Assembly: GCF_040869045.1 (NCBI RefSeq)
Contig: NC_090321.1
Coordinates: forward strand, 139,119,689-139,183,688
DNA from: Eurosta solidaginis
Taxonomy: Eukaryota > Arthropoda > Insecta > Diptera > Tephritidae
DNA: 64,000 bases
Reading direction: 5' to 3'
In this document: positions 31,639 through 41,879 of the stretch, one piece after another
Layout: the number at the start of each line of letters is the position of its first letter
Position numbering within the stretch: the stretch's first letter is position 1
Made by a program: the position numbers and the translations under genes
The notes under the pieces: model-generated
Database searches by the model: none
Told to the model about the DNA's origin: nothing
The model's input: the letters and a program-made list of their open reading frames with translations, nothing else

Positions 31639-32435
31639 ATGGGGTTGTTTTGTGTAGCGTTCCTGTGTGGTTATACCTGCATTAGGATTGCTTTGTATGT
31701 ACCTGTTTTTATGCCTTGGTGACTGGTGCGGTAGGTTGTGGCAGGTTGAAGTCAGTTATCTTCGCCGTTTTGCTATTGGTGTGCCCTTGTTGAACTTGGG
31801 CGTTTATTTTTGTGTGTTTTATGGCTACGTGTTTGTTCCCTGTACCTGGGAATTGGTTTTGCCGTTTGTATATCAGCTTTAAAGGTTCAAATATCTCGTC
31901 GGAGCTGGTACGTACATATATCCTATTATATGTACAGATAACTAAATCTACAAAAAAAAAAATAAAAATAGATGTGCAAAGAATTCGCAATGGTTTTTTC
32001 TTTCGACTATTAGAGAATACTTGCGACTATAACATATGTAAAATTTAGCCCGGACGTCCGCGGATGTATGTAACTTGTTTGTCCCTAAATTTAAAAATAT
32101 AGAGACAAAATACCTTTTCTTCTTAATAACGGAATGTTAAATATATTTAAAATACTCTAATTGCGAAATAATTACTATTAAAAAAAATTTACTTACCTTA
32201 CAGCTTAGAATCCATCAAAAAAATTATATAAAAGTGTTCACTTAAAAGAAATATGAAGCTTAATATTCAACAAGAATTTTGCAAATTAATCAATGCATTT
32301 TATGGTCACTCCTGCCTTCTTACTTCAATTACTCAATATATGTGAGCAAAAATATCAAAAAAAAAGCAAAAATCCCGTTATTTTGTTTGTTTTCTTTCAT
32401 TTGTCATTACACTTTTCTTGGAATAAGAATTTTGT

Positions 32436-32472
32436 TTTTGTCCAGCTAGCTTGTTCTACACGAAACACTGTG
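32436..32472 (-). repeat. Right terminal inverted repeat of the Transib element
   Basis: 37 bp. Read inward it starts CACAGTG, identical to the consensus heptamer of V(D)J recombination signals. Confidence 0.9.
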
Positions 32473-32523
32473 CAGCGTGAGAAACGTTTAGAATGCATGC
32501 AAGATATATGTATGTAACAGTGC

Positions 32524-33800
32524 GATACGGGCATCCAATTAAAGGTATTAATGAGGGTTTTGTAAGGAAGTGGTCCTTAGTTGTATATGTGAAGGAAGGC
32601 GTTTTCGAGATATCGACCAGGGTGCCCAGAACATCATCTGTCGGGTACCGCTAATTTATTTATATATATAATACCACGAACAGTATTCCTGCAAAGATTT
32701 CAAGTGCTTTTGATTTCGCCCTGCAGAACTTTTTCATTTTCTTCTACTTAATATGGTAGGTGTCACACAAATTTTAAAAAGTTTTTTCTAAAGTTATATT
32801 TTGCGTCAATAAACCAATCCAATTACCATGCTTCACCCCTTTTTTATATTTGGTATAGAACTATGCCATTTTTTCATTTTTCGTAATTGTCGATATCGAA
32901 AAAGTGGCCGTGGTCATGGTCGGGCTTCGGCCATTTTTTAAACCAAGATAAAGAGAGTTCAGATAAGTATGTGAACTAAGTTTAGTAAGGATATATCGAT
33001 TTTTGCTTAAGTTATCATGTTAACGTCCGAGCGGAAGGACAGACGGTCGACTGTGTATAAAAACTGGGCGTGGCTTCAAACGATTTCGCCCATTTTCACA
33101 GAAAACAGTTTTCCTCATAGAATCTCTGCCCCTACCAAATTTCACAAGGATTGGTAAATTTTTTTCGACTTATGGCATTAAAGGTATTCTAGACAAATTA
33201 AATGAAAAAGGGCGGAGCCACGCCCATTTTGAATTTTTTTTATTTTTGTATTTTGTTGCACCATTTCATTACTGGAGTTGAATGTTGACACAATTTACTT
33301 ACATACTGTAAAGATATTCAATTTTTTGTTAAAATTTGACTTAAACTAAAATTTTTTTTTACTTTTAAATTACCTTCTTTTAAAAGTGGGCTGTGCCACT
33401 CCCATTGTCCAAAATTTTACTAATTTTCTATTCGGCATCATAAGGTCAACCCACCTACCAAGTTTCATCGCTTTATCCGTATTTTGTAATGAATTATCGC
33501 ACTTTTTCGGTTTTTCCGAATTTTCGATATCGAAAAAGTGGGCGTGGTTATAGTCCGATTTCGTTCATTTTAAACAGCGATCTGCGATGAGTGCCCAGGA
33601 ACCTAAATACCAAATTTCATCAGGATACCTCAAAATTTACTCAAGTTATCGTGTTAACCGACGGACGAACATGGCTAGATGAATTCCTTTTTTCGCCCAG
33701 ATCATTTTGATATATAGAAGTCTGTATCTATCTGGATTAGTATATGCCGTTACGGATTACCGTTATACGAACAAAATTAATATACTCTGTGGGCTCTATA
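32524..33800 (-). other. Non-repetitive 5' part of the first Helentron-like element
   Basis: Reverse complement of the segment at about 47190-48600, with shared blocks such as GGGCGTGGC, CGATATCGAAAA and TTAACACGATAACTTGAG. It ends near AATATACTCTGTGGGCTC, where the copy at 47157 has its terminus. No open frame of note is present. Repeated short GGGCGTGG/CCACGCCC motifs occur through it. Confidence 0.65.
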
Positions 33801-34148
33801 TAATAATTAACGGATCGTAATAAAATTGGGTACACATATTTTCCTTATAGCAGAAAATATTTCTAGTAAAAATGGACGGGATCGGTTAAAGACCACGGCT
33901 ACTTAGATATAAAAGAAGTTTAAAAGGGTCGTAGACTAGAATAATAAGCTATAACTTAGCAAAAAATAGTTTTGAATCAATGATATTTCACTTATCAAGT
34001 TTTATTGTAAGATGAAATGGGGACACATTTTTTTTTTAAACGGGCGGTGCCACGTGTTATAAGTAATTTGTCTGAAATGAAATGTACAATTAAAGTTCAC
34101 GCTGAGATAGAATGTTCGGTTACACCCGAACATAGACACCTTTACTTG
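33801..34148 (+). mobile_element. 3'-terminal fragment of a related Helentron-like element
   Basis: It ends with a hairpin TTCGG-TTACAC-CCGAA (34115-34130) followed by CCTTTACTTG and a T run, the same terminal layout as at 9306 (inverted) and 56010. Upstream lies AACGGGCGGTGCCACG and an AT-rich stretch. No tandem repeat is included. Confidence 0.55.
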
Positions 34149-34465
34149 TTTTTACTCCTTTTTGAGTTTAAAATATAAACCAAATAAAATTAAAACATAC
34201 CGTAATAATTTGAGTGGTTTCCAATTTAGTTCTGAAAACTTTCAAAAAGTGCTTAAACCGATGAATGGTTTAAAATGTGCTCTCAAACTTTTAACCGTGT
34301 ATTGACACACAACGTCCCTATCACATATCCTTAGCTGCAGAGGAATACGCGGCCACTAAGTATGGAAAATAAAGTGCAGGAAGACTTGTTTCCCTTTAGT
34401 GTTCGTAATGGAATCAGTGATGACTGGCCTGAGTTAAAAAGAGAAGCAATGTTATTCATGACTTA
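34149..34465. other. No feature recognised
   Basis: AT-rich DNA without a credible open frame or repeat; the 3' end may include diverged LINE sequence. Confidence 0.5.
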
Positions 34466-35325
34466 GACGGGGAAAATGTCGGAAATGCTGAACATCCTCG
34501 TGGTTACGCTACCGGCTGTCCGGCACGCAAAAATACTAGGTGTGACGTTCGATAATGACCTGCTAGCACGCAGCCGCAACAGTACCTAAATAAAGTTCGG
34601 AGCTCGTAACGAATATCTCGCTCGAAGCACTTGGGGAAAAGACAAAGAAATGCCCATATTTCGCTTTTCCGATATGAGAAAGCTGTAGGCCTCACCGCGT
34701 TCAGAACTGCCACCGAATGTCGTCTTATGTCGCCAGAACATTATGTACATAATTGGGCGATAATACTCCCCTTAAAAGAGATAAATGAAATGCTGAACAA
34801 GCATTTTGTTTAATACTTAGATGCCAAGGTTGCATCCTAACTGACATTTGATTGAACAGGCCCCGCCTCCCAGGGGCAACTGATCCCTTTGAACCTGATG
34901 TGCATGAAGAGGCATTTAACCTCATACAAGGTTATGTACCGGCGAAACCCGTTCTAAGAGTTCAATAAGTGAAAGTCGCAGTTGAGGAAAGCAGACTCCC
35001 CAGGTAGACGCGGGTCACTCTGGCCCAACTTCTTTCTGGATACTGTAAGAGGTTAAACTCTTACTTATCCAGAATTAACTCCGACATACGCAGTGTATGT
35101 CCTGCATGTAATGTGTCTCTACACGACGCCAGCCAACTTATTTTCTATTGCTGTGTGGAGCCAACGCCTCTAACACCCATGTCTCATTAGTCCAACCATA
35201 TTGAAACTGCTAGCTGCTAGTTTCTTTGGACTTCTGTTAGAGGTTATCGATGACTATTTTAGAGTGATCTGACCGGATCATGGGGCGAAGCACTGTTACA
35301 AGAAGAAGAAGAAGCTTACGAGACT
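34466..35325 (+). pseudogene. Jockey-like LINE, RT C-terminal region, heavily decayed
   Basis: Fragments in different frames keep LINE RT order. HAKILGVTFDNDLL (34530s) is the block after the RT palm, STWGKDKEMPIFRF lies near 34630, and LAQLLSGYCKRLNSYLSRI (from 35016) is followed by the cysteine motif CPACNVSLHDASQLIFYC. The last block is characteristic of the jockey clade ORF2 end. Many stops and frameshifts show age. The 3' end is GGGGCGAAGCACTGTTACAAG followed by an AAG-rich tail at about 35300-35315, typical for a 5'-truncated copy. No target duplication was identified. Confidence 0.7.
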
Positions 35326-37124
35326 TCTAGGAAAATAAGCGCCATGTAATGATGAGGCTGATTTAAGTCACACTAGACCTAAGTTATATACATACATTCT
35401 GCTCATGGTTCACATTAAGATATCCAGTTAATGAAAATGCTGTTCCAACATTGATATACCTATCATATACCCATGTACATATGCGTGTGCGCGTATATGC
35501 TCATAATTTCAAATCAAAATTTGTACGTATATGTACATATATATAGGGAATTTTGTGTAGAGAAGTAAAGACATAGATATTCATCTGAAGGGTAATGATG
35601 TTGTTATTCTTAAAAGTTAGTATCCTACCTACAACCCCATAAAATATGTCCCAAGGGAATGTGGGTAAACGCACATACCCTACAAAAAATCTCATAAGCG
35701 ACTATAACAAATCAGGATAAACGCTGAAATAAGACAATCATTAGCTGTGTTTTTTTTACATCTATATACATATGCACTTAAACTTGTTATGGACTGCCAA
35801 GAGCATACATTTATCTACAGTTATGAAATTGTTACCCAGAAAATTAGTACTGCTAAATTTCAGTACGCATTATACTCAGTTGCCACTGAAATGTGTTTCC
35901 CTATATTATCCCTACACTGCTATCCACTTTTATGACCAAAAAGTGTGTGTGTGTTCCCGACTCATCGCAACAGATTTAGCTATAGGTTATACACTATGAC
36001 CAACCGAGGTCGTGTCTCCGCTTTTTAGCACAACCCGTTTTGTGACGAGTTAAAACGGAGTCATTGGTGCCGTTTGTCGTTCGCTGCAGTCGTATCCCTA
36101 ACGGAACCCTATACGATACATTGTGATCGATTAATGGTGCCTTAACCTAAAAATCGTGGAAATTTCATAAATATGAAGAAAACGCAAAAAATTACAAACA
36201 AATTCCACAAGAAATAAGTCTCTTAGTCATAACGTATTCAAAATAATGAACAAAATCTACAAAAAGTTATCGTTACGATATGGCACCAATAATCGATTAT
36301 ATTGATTCCCATAAGGTTGGTGGAATCAGCTGTTATAAGGTTACCGATACGGTTACCGATAAAGCATCAATGTCTGCAGCTTTATTCAACCACTGCCGCG
36401 AGTATTCAATAATTGTCGCTTGATGGGTCCCTAAACATTATTTATGTCAGTGATGATAAGCGTTTTTTCCCCTGCAAACACGACTATTATCAAAATTTAG
36501 AATTTTTCTAAAAATTTTGTAATTGGATGATTATTCGAATGAAAACAATTTCCAAGGCTTACTTGGAGAACGGCAAGCTAACTTTTTATCCGAGAGTTAA
36601 CATGATATGAGGGGTTAAACTCATACGTTTTTGACATATTTTTCAAATTAGCCCTGAGTTAAAAAAAACTCGCCTTTCTGCAAGTGGGCCTAAGAAAATT
36701 ATTTAAAGATTATTTATTGGTGAAAGAATTATCTCCGAATAACTTTTTGATAGATAATTTATTTTTCAATAATTTTCCAATTGAATATTTTTTCCAAAAA
36801 CTCATCGTTTTCTAATTTTCATATGAGGCAAAGAAAATTACTTTGCATGTTAACTGAAAGAAAACAAGTGCGTTTTCGTATTTATTTATTCTTCGAATAA
36901 CAAGCAAATAATTTATTCGTCACTTAAATGAGATTTCTTTGAATAAACAAGGTTATCTACATATATTCGTAAATAACCTACAAACAAAATATTTATCGTT
37001 ATTCGAATAAGTTTTGTACACATGTTATCCATATACATATTATTAAATATAATTTTTTGGTCGAAATCTTGTTTAGCATAAATATACATAAGTATATTAA
37101 TACTAGAACCATTACTCTAAACTA
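35326..37124. other. AT-rich intergenic DNA, nothing recognised
   Basis: Open frames are short and lack domain features or codon bias (for example 35747-35935). ATACATATGTA-type simple motifs typical of fly intergenic DNA occur. No RNA gene is seen. Confidence 0.5.
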
Positions 37125-37445
37125 TTGTATGGGTAAGTTGAGTGGTAGTCACCCTAGCAGGGAAAGCTCACTTGGCCAACATGAAGGTCCGTTATGATAC
37201 CATGTAAGATCTAAAAAAGGTCGCAGTGCATCGAAGCCTTATAATATTAGAGAATCGTTGCTAGTGAACCGAGACGATATTGCTCTCAACCTTACTAACA
37301 AAGCTTATGTCCGCCAAACTTTTACTAAGCTGATGCGAGGCCCAACTATGTATTTGCCAGCAGACCACAGTTGGCCTGCGGAACTTCGAAAACTCTACAT
37401 GTGGTTCAGTTAAACATGTCCCCACTAAGACATCGGCGTGATTTT
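37125..37445 (-). mobile_element. 3'-end fragment of a LOA-like LINE
   Basis: The segment GTGGTAGTCACCCTAGCAGG...GGAAAGCTCACTTGG matches the 3' end of the minus-strand LINE at 41763-41900. Both continue to a conserved AGAGAATCG and a CTCAACCTT block. It is a short, diverged relic in the same orientation. Confidence 0.55.
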
Positions 37446-37562
37446 GAGCCGAGGTTCTCTTCAAATTTGCGTCGTGCTCCTTTTTAATTTTCTACGAATT
37501 GGCAGGGCGGGACCTACATATTGAACGACGACTCCGAACGACATCTGCAAGGCAGATGAGTT
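37446..37562 (+). repeat. Possible SINE fragment
   Basis: TTTGCGTCGTGCTCCTTTTT and CATCTGCAAGGCAGATGAG (a small palindrome) recall, from memory, the same tephritid SINE suspected at 9132-9260. Weak evidence. Confidence 0.3.
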
Positions 37563-37583
37563 GGAACCGATGGTTCCAAACTA

Positions 37584-39887
37584 ATGGAAGGGTTAGGGTC
37601 TGCGGTATACTGTACTGATCCGAAAATAAAAAGATTATACATGCTGCCAAATAACTGTAGTGGTGGACGTGATGAAGGCAGTATAAACACCGGAGAAAAC
37701 AGCTTAAATCACCTGGTAAATTTTCAAATATTAGCCAAAGGGACGGAGCAATTTTACAGATTATGGTTTTTAAGTTTGGTCATAGAGAAAATTACCTGTC
37801 ATACTATGGACACATTCAGTTTATCTGAGGTCCTCACGAAACGACCAGTTCAACCTAACCTGCCGTTAGGTAAAAAAACACCTGTAATTCTTATCTTATC
37901 TACTAAGGGCAGGTCAACTGACACGGCCTTGCACTCACTGGTATCCGCTATCGAAAGTTCGCTAGACCTCAAGGAATACACATTGGTGGCATTCCTAGAT
38001 ATAGCGGGTGCTTTCAACAACGTTCTCCCTGAGTCCATCACCTCGGCGCTTCTGGGGGTGGACGCGTGCCTGGTGGAGTTTATATACAATCTGCTTACGC
38101 GTAGGCAGATTAAAACTGAGCTAGGTGGATGTGTGATCCGCAGACCGGTCGGCAGAGGGACTCCGCAGGGAGGTGTTCTCTCTCCGTTACTTTGGGTGGT
38201 TACCGTAAACCAACTACTCCGCCTCATGGAATCGGAAGGTCACCAAGTGATCGCGTATGCAGATGACATCTGCGTCAACATGCGGGGGAAATTTCCGCAA
38301 ACTCTTTGCAACCTAATGGAAGGGGCACTATCCAAAATCTCGCACTGGGCCACCGCCACAGGCTTGGAAGTGAACCCGGACAAAACCGAGCTTGTCCTCT
38401 TCACGAGGAGGTATAAGGTGCCAAATCTAACACCGCAAAGAGTTGGGGGTACGGTTTTAGCGTTTAGCGATCGAGTCAAGTATTTGGGTATAATTCTGGA
38501 TAGGAAGCTATTGTGGAATGACCATATAGTGGAGCGATGCAAAAAGGCAGCAGCAGCGCTGTTCACCTGCAAGAGGGCAATTGGCACCTCCTGGGGATTC
38601 TCCCCCAAGGTGACATACTGGATTTATACAGCCATTGTTCGCCCGATTCTTCTTTATGGTGCCTTGGTCTGGTGGCCTGCACTAACTAAAACTACCTATC
38701 TTAAGACGCTGCAAAAGGTGCAACGGAGTTCGGAACTCTGCATCACCGGGGCTCCCGGCTCCACTCCATCTGAAGCACTTAACACAATGCTATACCTTCC
38801 ACCTCTTGACCTGGTGGCGAAGGAAATAGCGGTCATCGCCGCTCTACGCATAAGGAAAACAGGTCTCTGGCCAAACGGATCTGGTGGACACGCGACAATC
38901 CTGGGCACGAGCGCCCCAGTCCCAATACCGGCGCGCACTGACTACTGCACGCCAAATAACGTCTTCGTTAAAAATTACACTATATATATACCATCGCGAC
39001 AGGACTGGAATACCAGACAACATACGGTACCGGGTGCCATCAACATATTCACGGATGGTTCTAAGCTTGACGGGAAGGTGGGAGCAGGCCTTTTTTCGCC
39101 GGATCTGGGTCTAGAGGTCTCTTTTCGCCTACCGGATCACTGTAGTATTTACCAAGCGGAAATGCTGGCAATACACAGGGCTGTGAACTATCTCGGGTCT
39201 ATGCCTAAGGATGGTAAACGGGTGTTTATTTTCTCAGACAGCCAGGCCGCATTAAAGGCCCTGGACTCATTCGTTGACAACGCAAAGTCGGTCACTGAAT
39301 GCCGCAGATCTCTTAACGAGATGGCTCAGCACTTAAGTATCAGCCTTATATGGGTACCTGGGCACAGTGATATCGAAGGCAATTGCAGAGCAGACGAGCT
39401 GGCCAGAAGGGGCACCACCGACCATATCCTTCCGGGAAATGATTCGGTAGGCTTACCCATGGCCACTTTCAGGCTTCGTGTAAGCACAAGCACTTTAAGA
39501 ATCGCAAATGGACTATGGTCAGTCATATCTTCGTGTGAGACATCCAGGCAAACCTGGCCCTCATATTACAAGGGGCGCACAGAAGCGCTTCTGACTCTAA
39601 ACAAATCAGCTCTATCGTCCCTGATAAGCGTTCTAACAGGGCATTGCTTAATAGGCACGCATGGTGCTAGAAGGGGGGTAGCGACCTTCGACTTTTGCCG
39701 CAGCTGCAGATGTACAGAGGAAGAAGAGAGCGTCCAGCACCTTCTCTGTCACTGTCCAGCGCTTAGTAGGCGTAGGATGGCTATCCTCGGTAAACCTTTT
39801 CTACATGACCTAGCTGAGGTCTCTTGCTATGAAGTAAAGGCTCTGGCAAAATTTATAATTTCCACGAGGTGGTTTGACCCGCTTTAG
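37584..39887 (+). CDS. LINE ORF2 fragment: reverse transcriptase plus RNase H (LOA-like)
   Basis: The frame is open for 767 codons. Recognisable Pol starts near residue 108 (STDTALHSLVSAIESSL), so the first 105 codons are probably not LINE coding. RT blocks follow in order: FLDIAGAFNNV, GTPQGGVLSPLLW, the active site AYADDI (near 228), KTELVLFTRRY and VKYLGIILDRKL. The RNase H domain has FTDGSK, YQAEMLAI, FSDSQAAL and CRADELAR, so its acidic catalytic set looks complete. A C-terminal Cys/His motif (CRSCRCTEEEESVQHLLCHC) closes it. Endonuclease and ORF1 are absent: a 5'-truncated copy with a remarkably open reading frame. LOA/R1-group assignment is from motif similarity. Confidence 0.85.
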   Translation: MEGLGSAVYCTDPKIKRLYMLPNNCSGGRDEGSINTGENSLNHLVNFQILAKGTEQFYRLWFLSLVIEKITCHTMDTFSLSEVLTKRPVQPNLPLGKKTPVILILSTKGRSTDTALHSLVSAIESSLDLKEYTLVAFLDIAGAFNNVLPESITSALLGVDACLVEFIYNLLTRRQIKTELGGCVIRRPVGRGTPQGGVLSPLLWVVTVNQLLRLMESEGHQVIAYADDICVNMRGKFPQTLCNLMEGALSKISHWATATGLEVNPDKTELVLFTRRYKVPNLTPQRVGGTVLAFSDRVKYLGIILDRKLLWNDHIVERCKKAAAALFTCKRAIGTSWGFSPKVTYWIYTAIVRPILLYGALVWWPALTKTTYLKTLQKVQRSSELCITGAPGSTPSEALNTMLYLPPLDLVAKEIAVIAALRIRKTGLWPNGSGGHATILGTSAPVPIPARTDYCTPNNVFVKNYTIYIPSRQDWNTRQHTVPGAINIFTDGSKLDGKVGAGLFSPDLGLEVSFRLPDHCSIYQAEMLAIHRAVNYLGSMPKDGKRVFIFSDSQAALKALDSFVDNAKSVTECRRSLNEMAQHLSISLIWVPGHSDIEGNCRADELARRGTTDHILPGNDSVGLPMATFRLRVSTSTLRIANGLWSVISSCETSRQTWPSYYKGRTEALLTLNKSALSSLISVLTGHCLIGTHGARRGVATFDFCRSCRCTEEEESVQHLLCHCPALSRRRMAILGKPFLHDLAEVSCYEVKALAKFIISTRWFDPL

Positions 39888-40008
39888 GCAGGGTAGGGGT
39901 CCTCTTTTGAGACCGTACAGGGTATTACAATGGGCCCATTGGTGGCCTAAGTTGTGAGCTGTTACCATAGTGTTCAGCTCAGCCCTTGCAACCTAACCTA
40001 ACCTAACC
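37900..40008 (+). mobile_element. 5'-truncated LOA-like LINE with CCTAA tail
   Basis: From the first recognisable RT codons through ORF2, a 120-bp 3' UTR, and a terminal run of ACCTAACCTAACCTAACCTA at about 39988-40008. The tail repeat equals the complement of the insect telomeric TTAGG unit, but with only about four copies. Confidence 0.75.
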
Positions 40009-41762
40009 TATCTTCTTTTTTCAAATCTTGAAGGAATAGTTACGATGATGGACATGAGGTTTTCATTCCAGTTATGTAAAATTCAATATATGCAGCTTGA
40101 AACATTTTTCGCACGAGAACACAATGGTGGTTTCTGCTCTGTAATCTGTATATTTTTATAAAGGTTACTTAATAAACCTTTTATCAGAAGAGAGCCTTTA
40201 TACATAGCAGTAGGAGTTTTACAAGAATATCAATCGGAAAACGATGTAACTTCCCTGGGTGTTAACAAATGGCACCCTTTAGCCTGGCGAAGATATTACT
40301 GGCGCGACTTGTTGGACGGCCAAACTCGTTTAAACGGGTTAGCGCCAGTTAAGAAAACAACTATGTGCCAATTAAGTACAGATGTATATGAAAGTTTTAG
40401 ACAAGAATAATAAATTACTAAGGGTATTGAAGGTCAGTGCACTAATTAAAAAAATCTGTGTATAATAAATTGTGTATGTTTGTAACTCTTACAGAGCTTT
40501 TTATAGGCTCTTAACTCTGTCATTTTACACCGGCCGCGTTGGCTCAGAATAAGCGTTCTGGCCTAATTAACCAGAGATTTCCGAGTAAAGTGACGGGATA
40601 GCTAAAATTAAAATCCTTTATATAATTTTTCTTAAACGGTTGCCGTTGGCAGTGGTTACGAGACCCCTTCGAATGTATTTTTACCATGAGAAGCTTCTTA
40701 CCTGATTCATCTGCTTCAGCAGAGGTCGTTCACAGTCGCCTGGAAACATAAAGGAACCTCACCACAAATTGGAAGAGAAGCCTTAGTCTTCTCAGAGGTA
40801 TATTTTATAATTATTACTACACCAACCCACGGCTTAGTAAACCGTGCACGAGATTTTTAAATTATGACATTCGAACTGGCAGTAAAATTATATATACATA
40901 TGTATACCATTTTCATGGATTTCGTACCTTGGCACTAATGTGAGGCAGCTTATACATATTAGATTATACCTTTCGAGCTACGCGTATGTTCATGAACAAA
41001 GGATTGTTGAATACAATTGAACATCTTACGAATCTGAGTCCTTATGTTATAAGGATAGGATTTTGATCAAAGCAAATCTGCCTTATAAAAGTGAAAATTT
41101 TTTTGCGGTTGTCTTATCTCATAAAAACAGTTACACACATGCATTACAGCAATCAGTCTCAATTCGGTCGTGCTATATTTCGATCGAGTTTGTGTAAAAA
41201 ATGCTCTTCAAAGTGCTCGTAATTTTAATAAATGGTTTACTCCGTAAACAGGATAAATTCCATTGATGAATAGCTTTTGAAAGTAAATTGTGCACATCGC
41301 AAAAGTCAAATTCTCAAGCTACTTCATTAAAGGAAATTTACAGAACGCACATATGCTTTCGTGAGAACATATTCAGTTCCATATTCGGGTACAATAAATC
41401 ATTATGGTGCTTTGACACATAACAAGTGAAAGTACTTCCGACTTGCCTGTCAAGCTCTATATGTTGTATTCAGAAAGCTTTGCTTTTCACCAGCATATAT
41501 TTGGGTCCTTGGAATTTCAATTTAAGTTTTGACCACAAAGTCAAAAAAAATTAAATTGCCCGCGGTGTTTGAAAATTCATGTTTATTTATTTGGCAACGA
41601 GATGATAATTTTTTTATAACATAAAATAACCATTTTGTCATTCAATTTTGATGTAAGGCTTTTTGATTCAATTGGAACTTTACGAAAAAAAATCCGACTA
41701 TTTCGGTAGCCACTATCGACTTTATTGGTGGTAGCGCCTAGCGATTTTTTTTTTATTTCCAA
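40009..41762. other. Intergenic gap between two convergent LINE tails
   Basis: No gene recognised. Short frames such as one near 40260-40410 have no domain. A tRNA-like relic is listed separately. Confidence 0.5.
40534..40610 (+). pseudogene. tRNA-like relic (decayed tRNA or SINE head)
   Basis: GGCCGCGTTGGCTCAGAA contains a good A-box core (TGGCTCAGAA). It is followed by a possible anticodon-type stem CTGG...CCAG (about 40559-40575). The B box expected near GACGGGATAGC is degenerate, so no functional tRNA can be claimed. Confidence 0.35.
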
Positions 41763-41879
41763 CTAGGTTAGGTTAGGTTTTGTGGTAGCTACCCTGATAG
41801 GGGAAGCTCACTTGGACAACATGAAGGTCCGCTGTGATACCACATACAATAAAATAAAATAACGTGACAGCTATAACTA

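Larger units (their letters stand above)
30198..32472 (-). mobile_element. Transib DNA transposon, internally deleted, with intact ends
   Basis: Terminal inverted repeats of 37 bp (30198-30234 and 32436-32472) differ at one position. The left begins CACAATG and the right, read inward, CACAGTG. CAGCG is duplicated outside both ends (30193-30197, 32473-32477). A 5-bp GC-rich duplication and CACWRTG ends are established Transib hallmarks. The minus strand encodes the C-terminal part of a RAG1-like transposase. The 2,275-bp length is short for an autonomous copy, so most of the transposase gene has been lost; it could still be moved in trans. Confidence 0.85.
29844..32519 (+). mobile_element. Solo LTR (about 396 bp) split by a Transib transposon
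   Basis: Without the Transib and its duplicated CAGCG the sequence runs from TGTAAGATGG to ATGTAACA, TG...CA limits typical of LTRs. The flanks are GTAC (29840-29843) and GTGC (32520-32523) inside a 130-bp repeat unit. It contains TATA-like motifs (TATAAACAC near 30145). There is no internal domain, so it is a solo LTR from recombination or an unrelated TG...CA insertion. Confidence 0.6.
9306..33800 (-). mobile_element. Helentron/DINE-1-like element with 130-bp tandem repeats, expanded by nested insertions
   Basis: The 3'-type end at 9306 has a hairpin (TTCGG, loop, CCGAA, 9324-9339) and the subterminal motif ATACTCAGCTGAGAG. It leads into 130-bp repeat units (9420-9718, 12306-13332, 29651-29843). 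These are followed by a 1.3-kb non-repetitive part (32524-33800) that is the reverse complement of 47190-48600. Removing the insertions at 9719-12305, 13333-29646 and 29844-32519 leaves about 3 kb in the same order as the copy at 47157-56010. No coding capacity remains. Assignment to Helentrons rests on T-rich flanks, the terminal hairpin, subterminal inverted motifs and internal tandem repeats. Confidence 0.6.

Noticed and set aside
37584..37900. N-terminal 105 codons of the + LINE frame as Pol
   Set aside because: No endonuclease or RT motif; the sequence before about 37900 is probably unrelated DNA fused in frame to the truncated LINE.
39985..40010. Telomeric (TTAGG)n tract
   Set aside because: Only about four CCTAA units at the LINE 3' end; it is better explained as the LINE tail.
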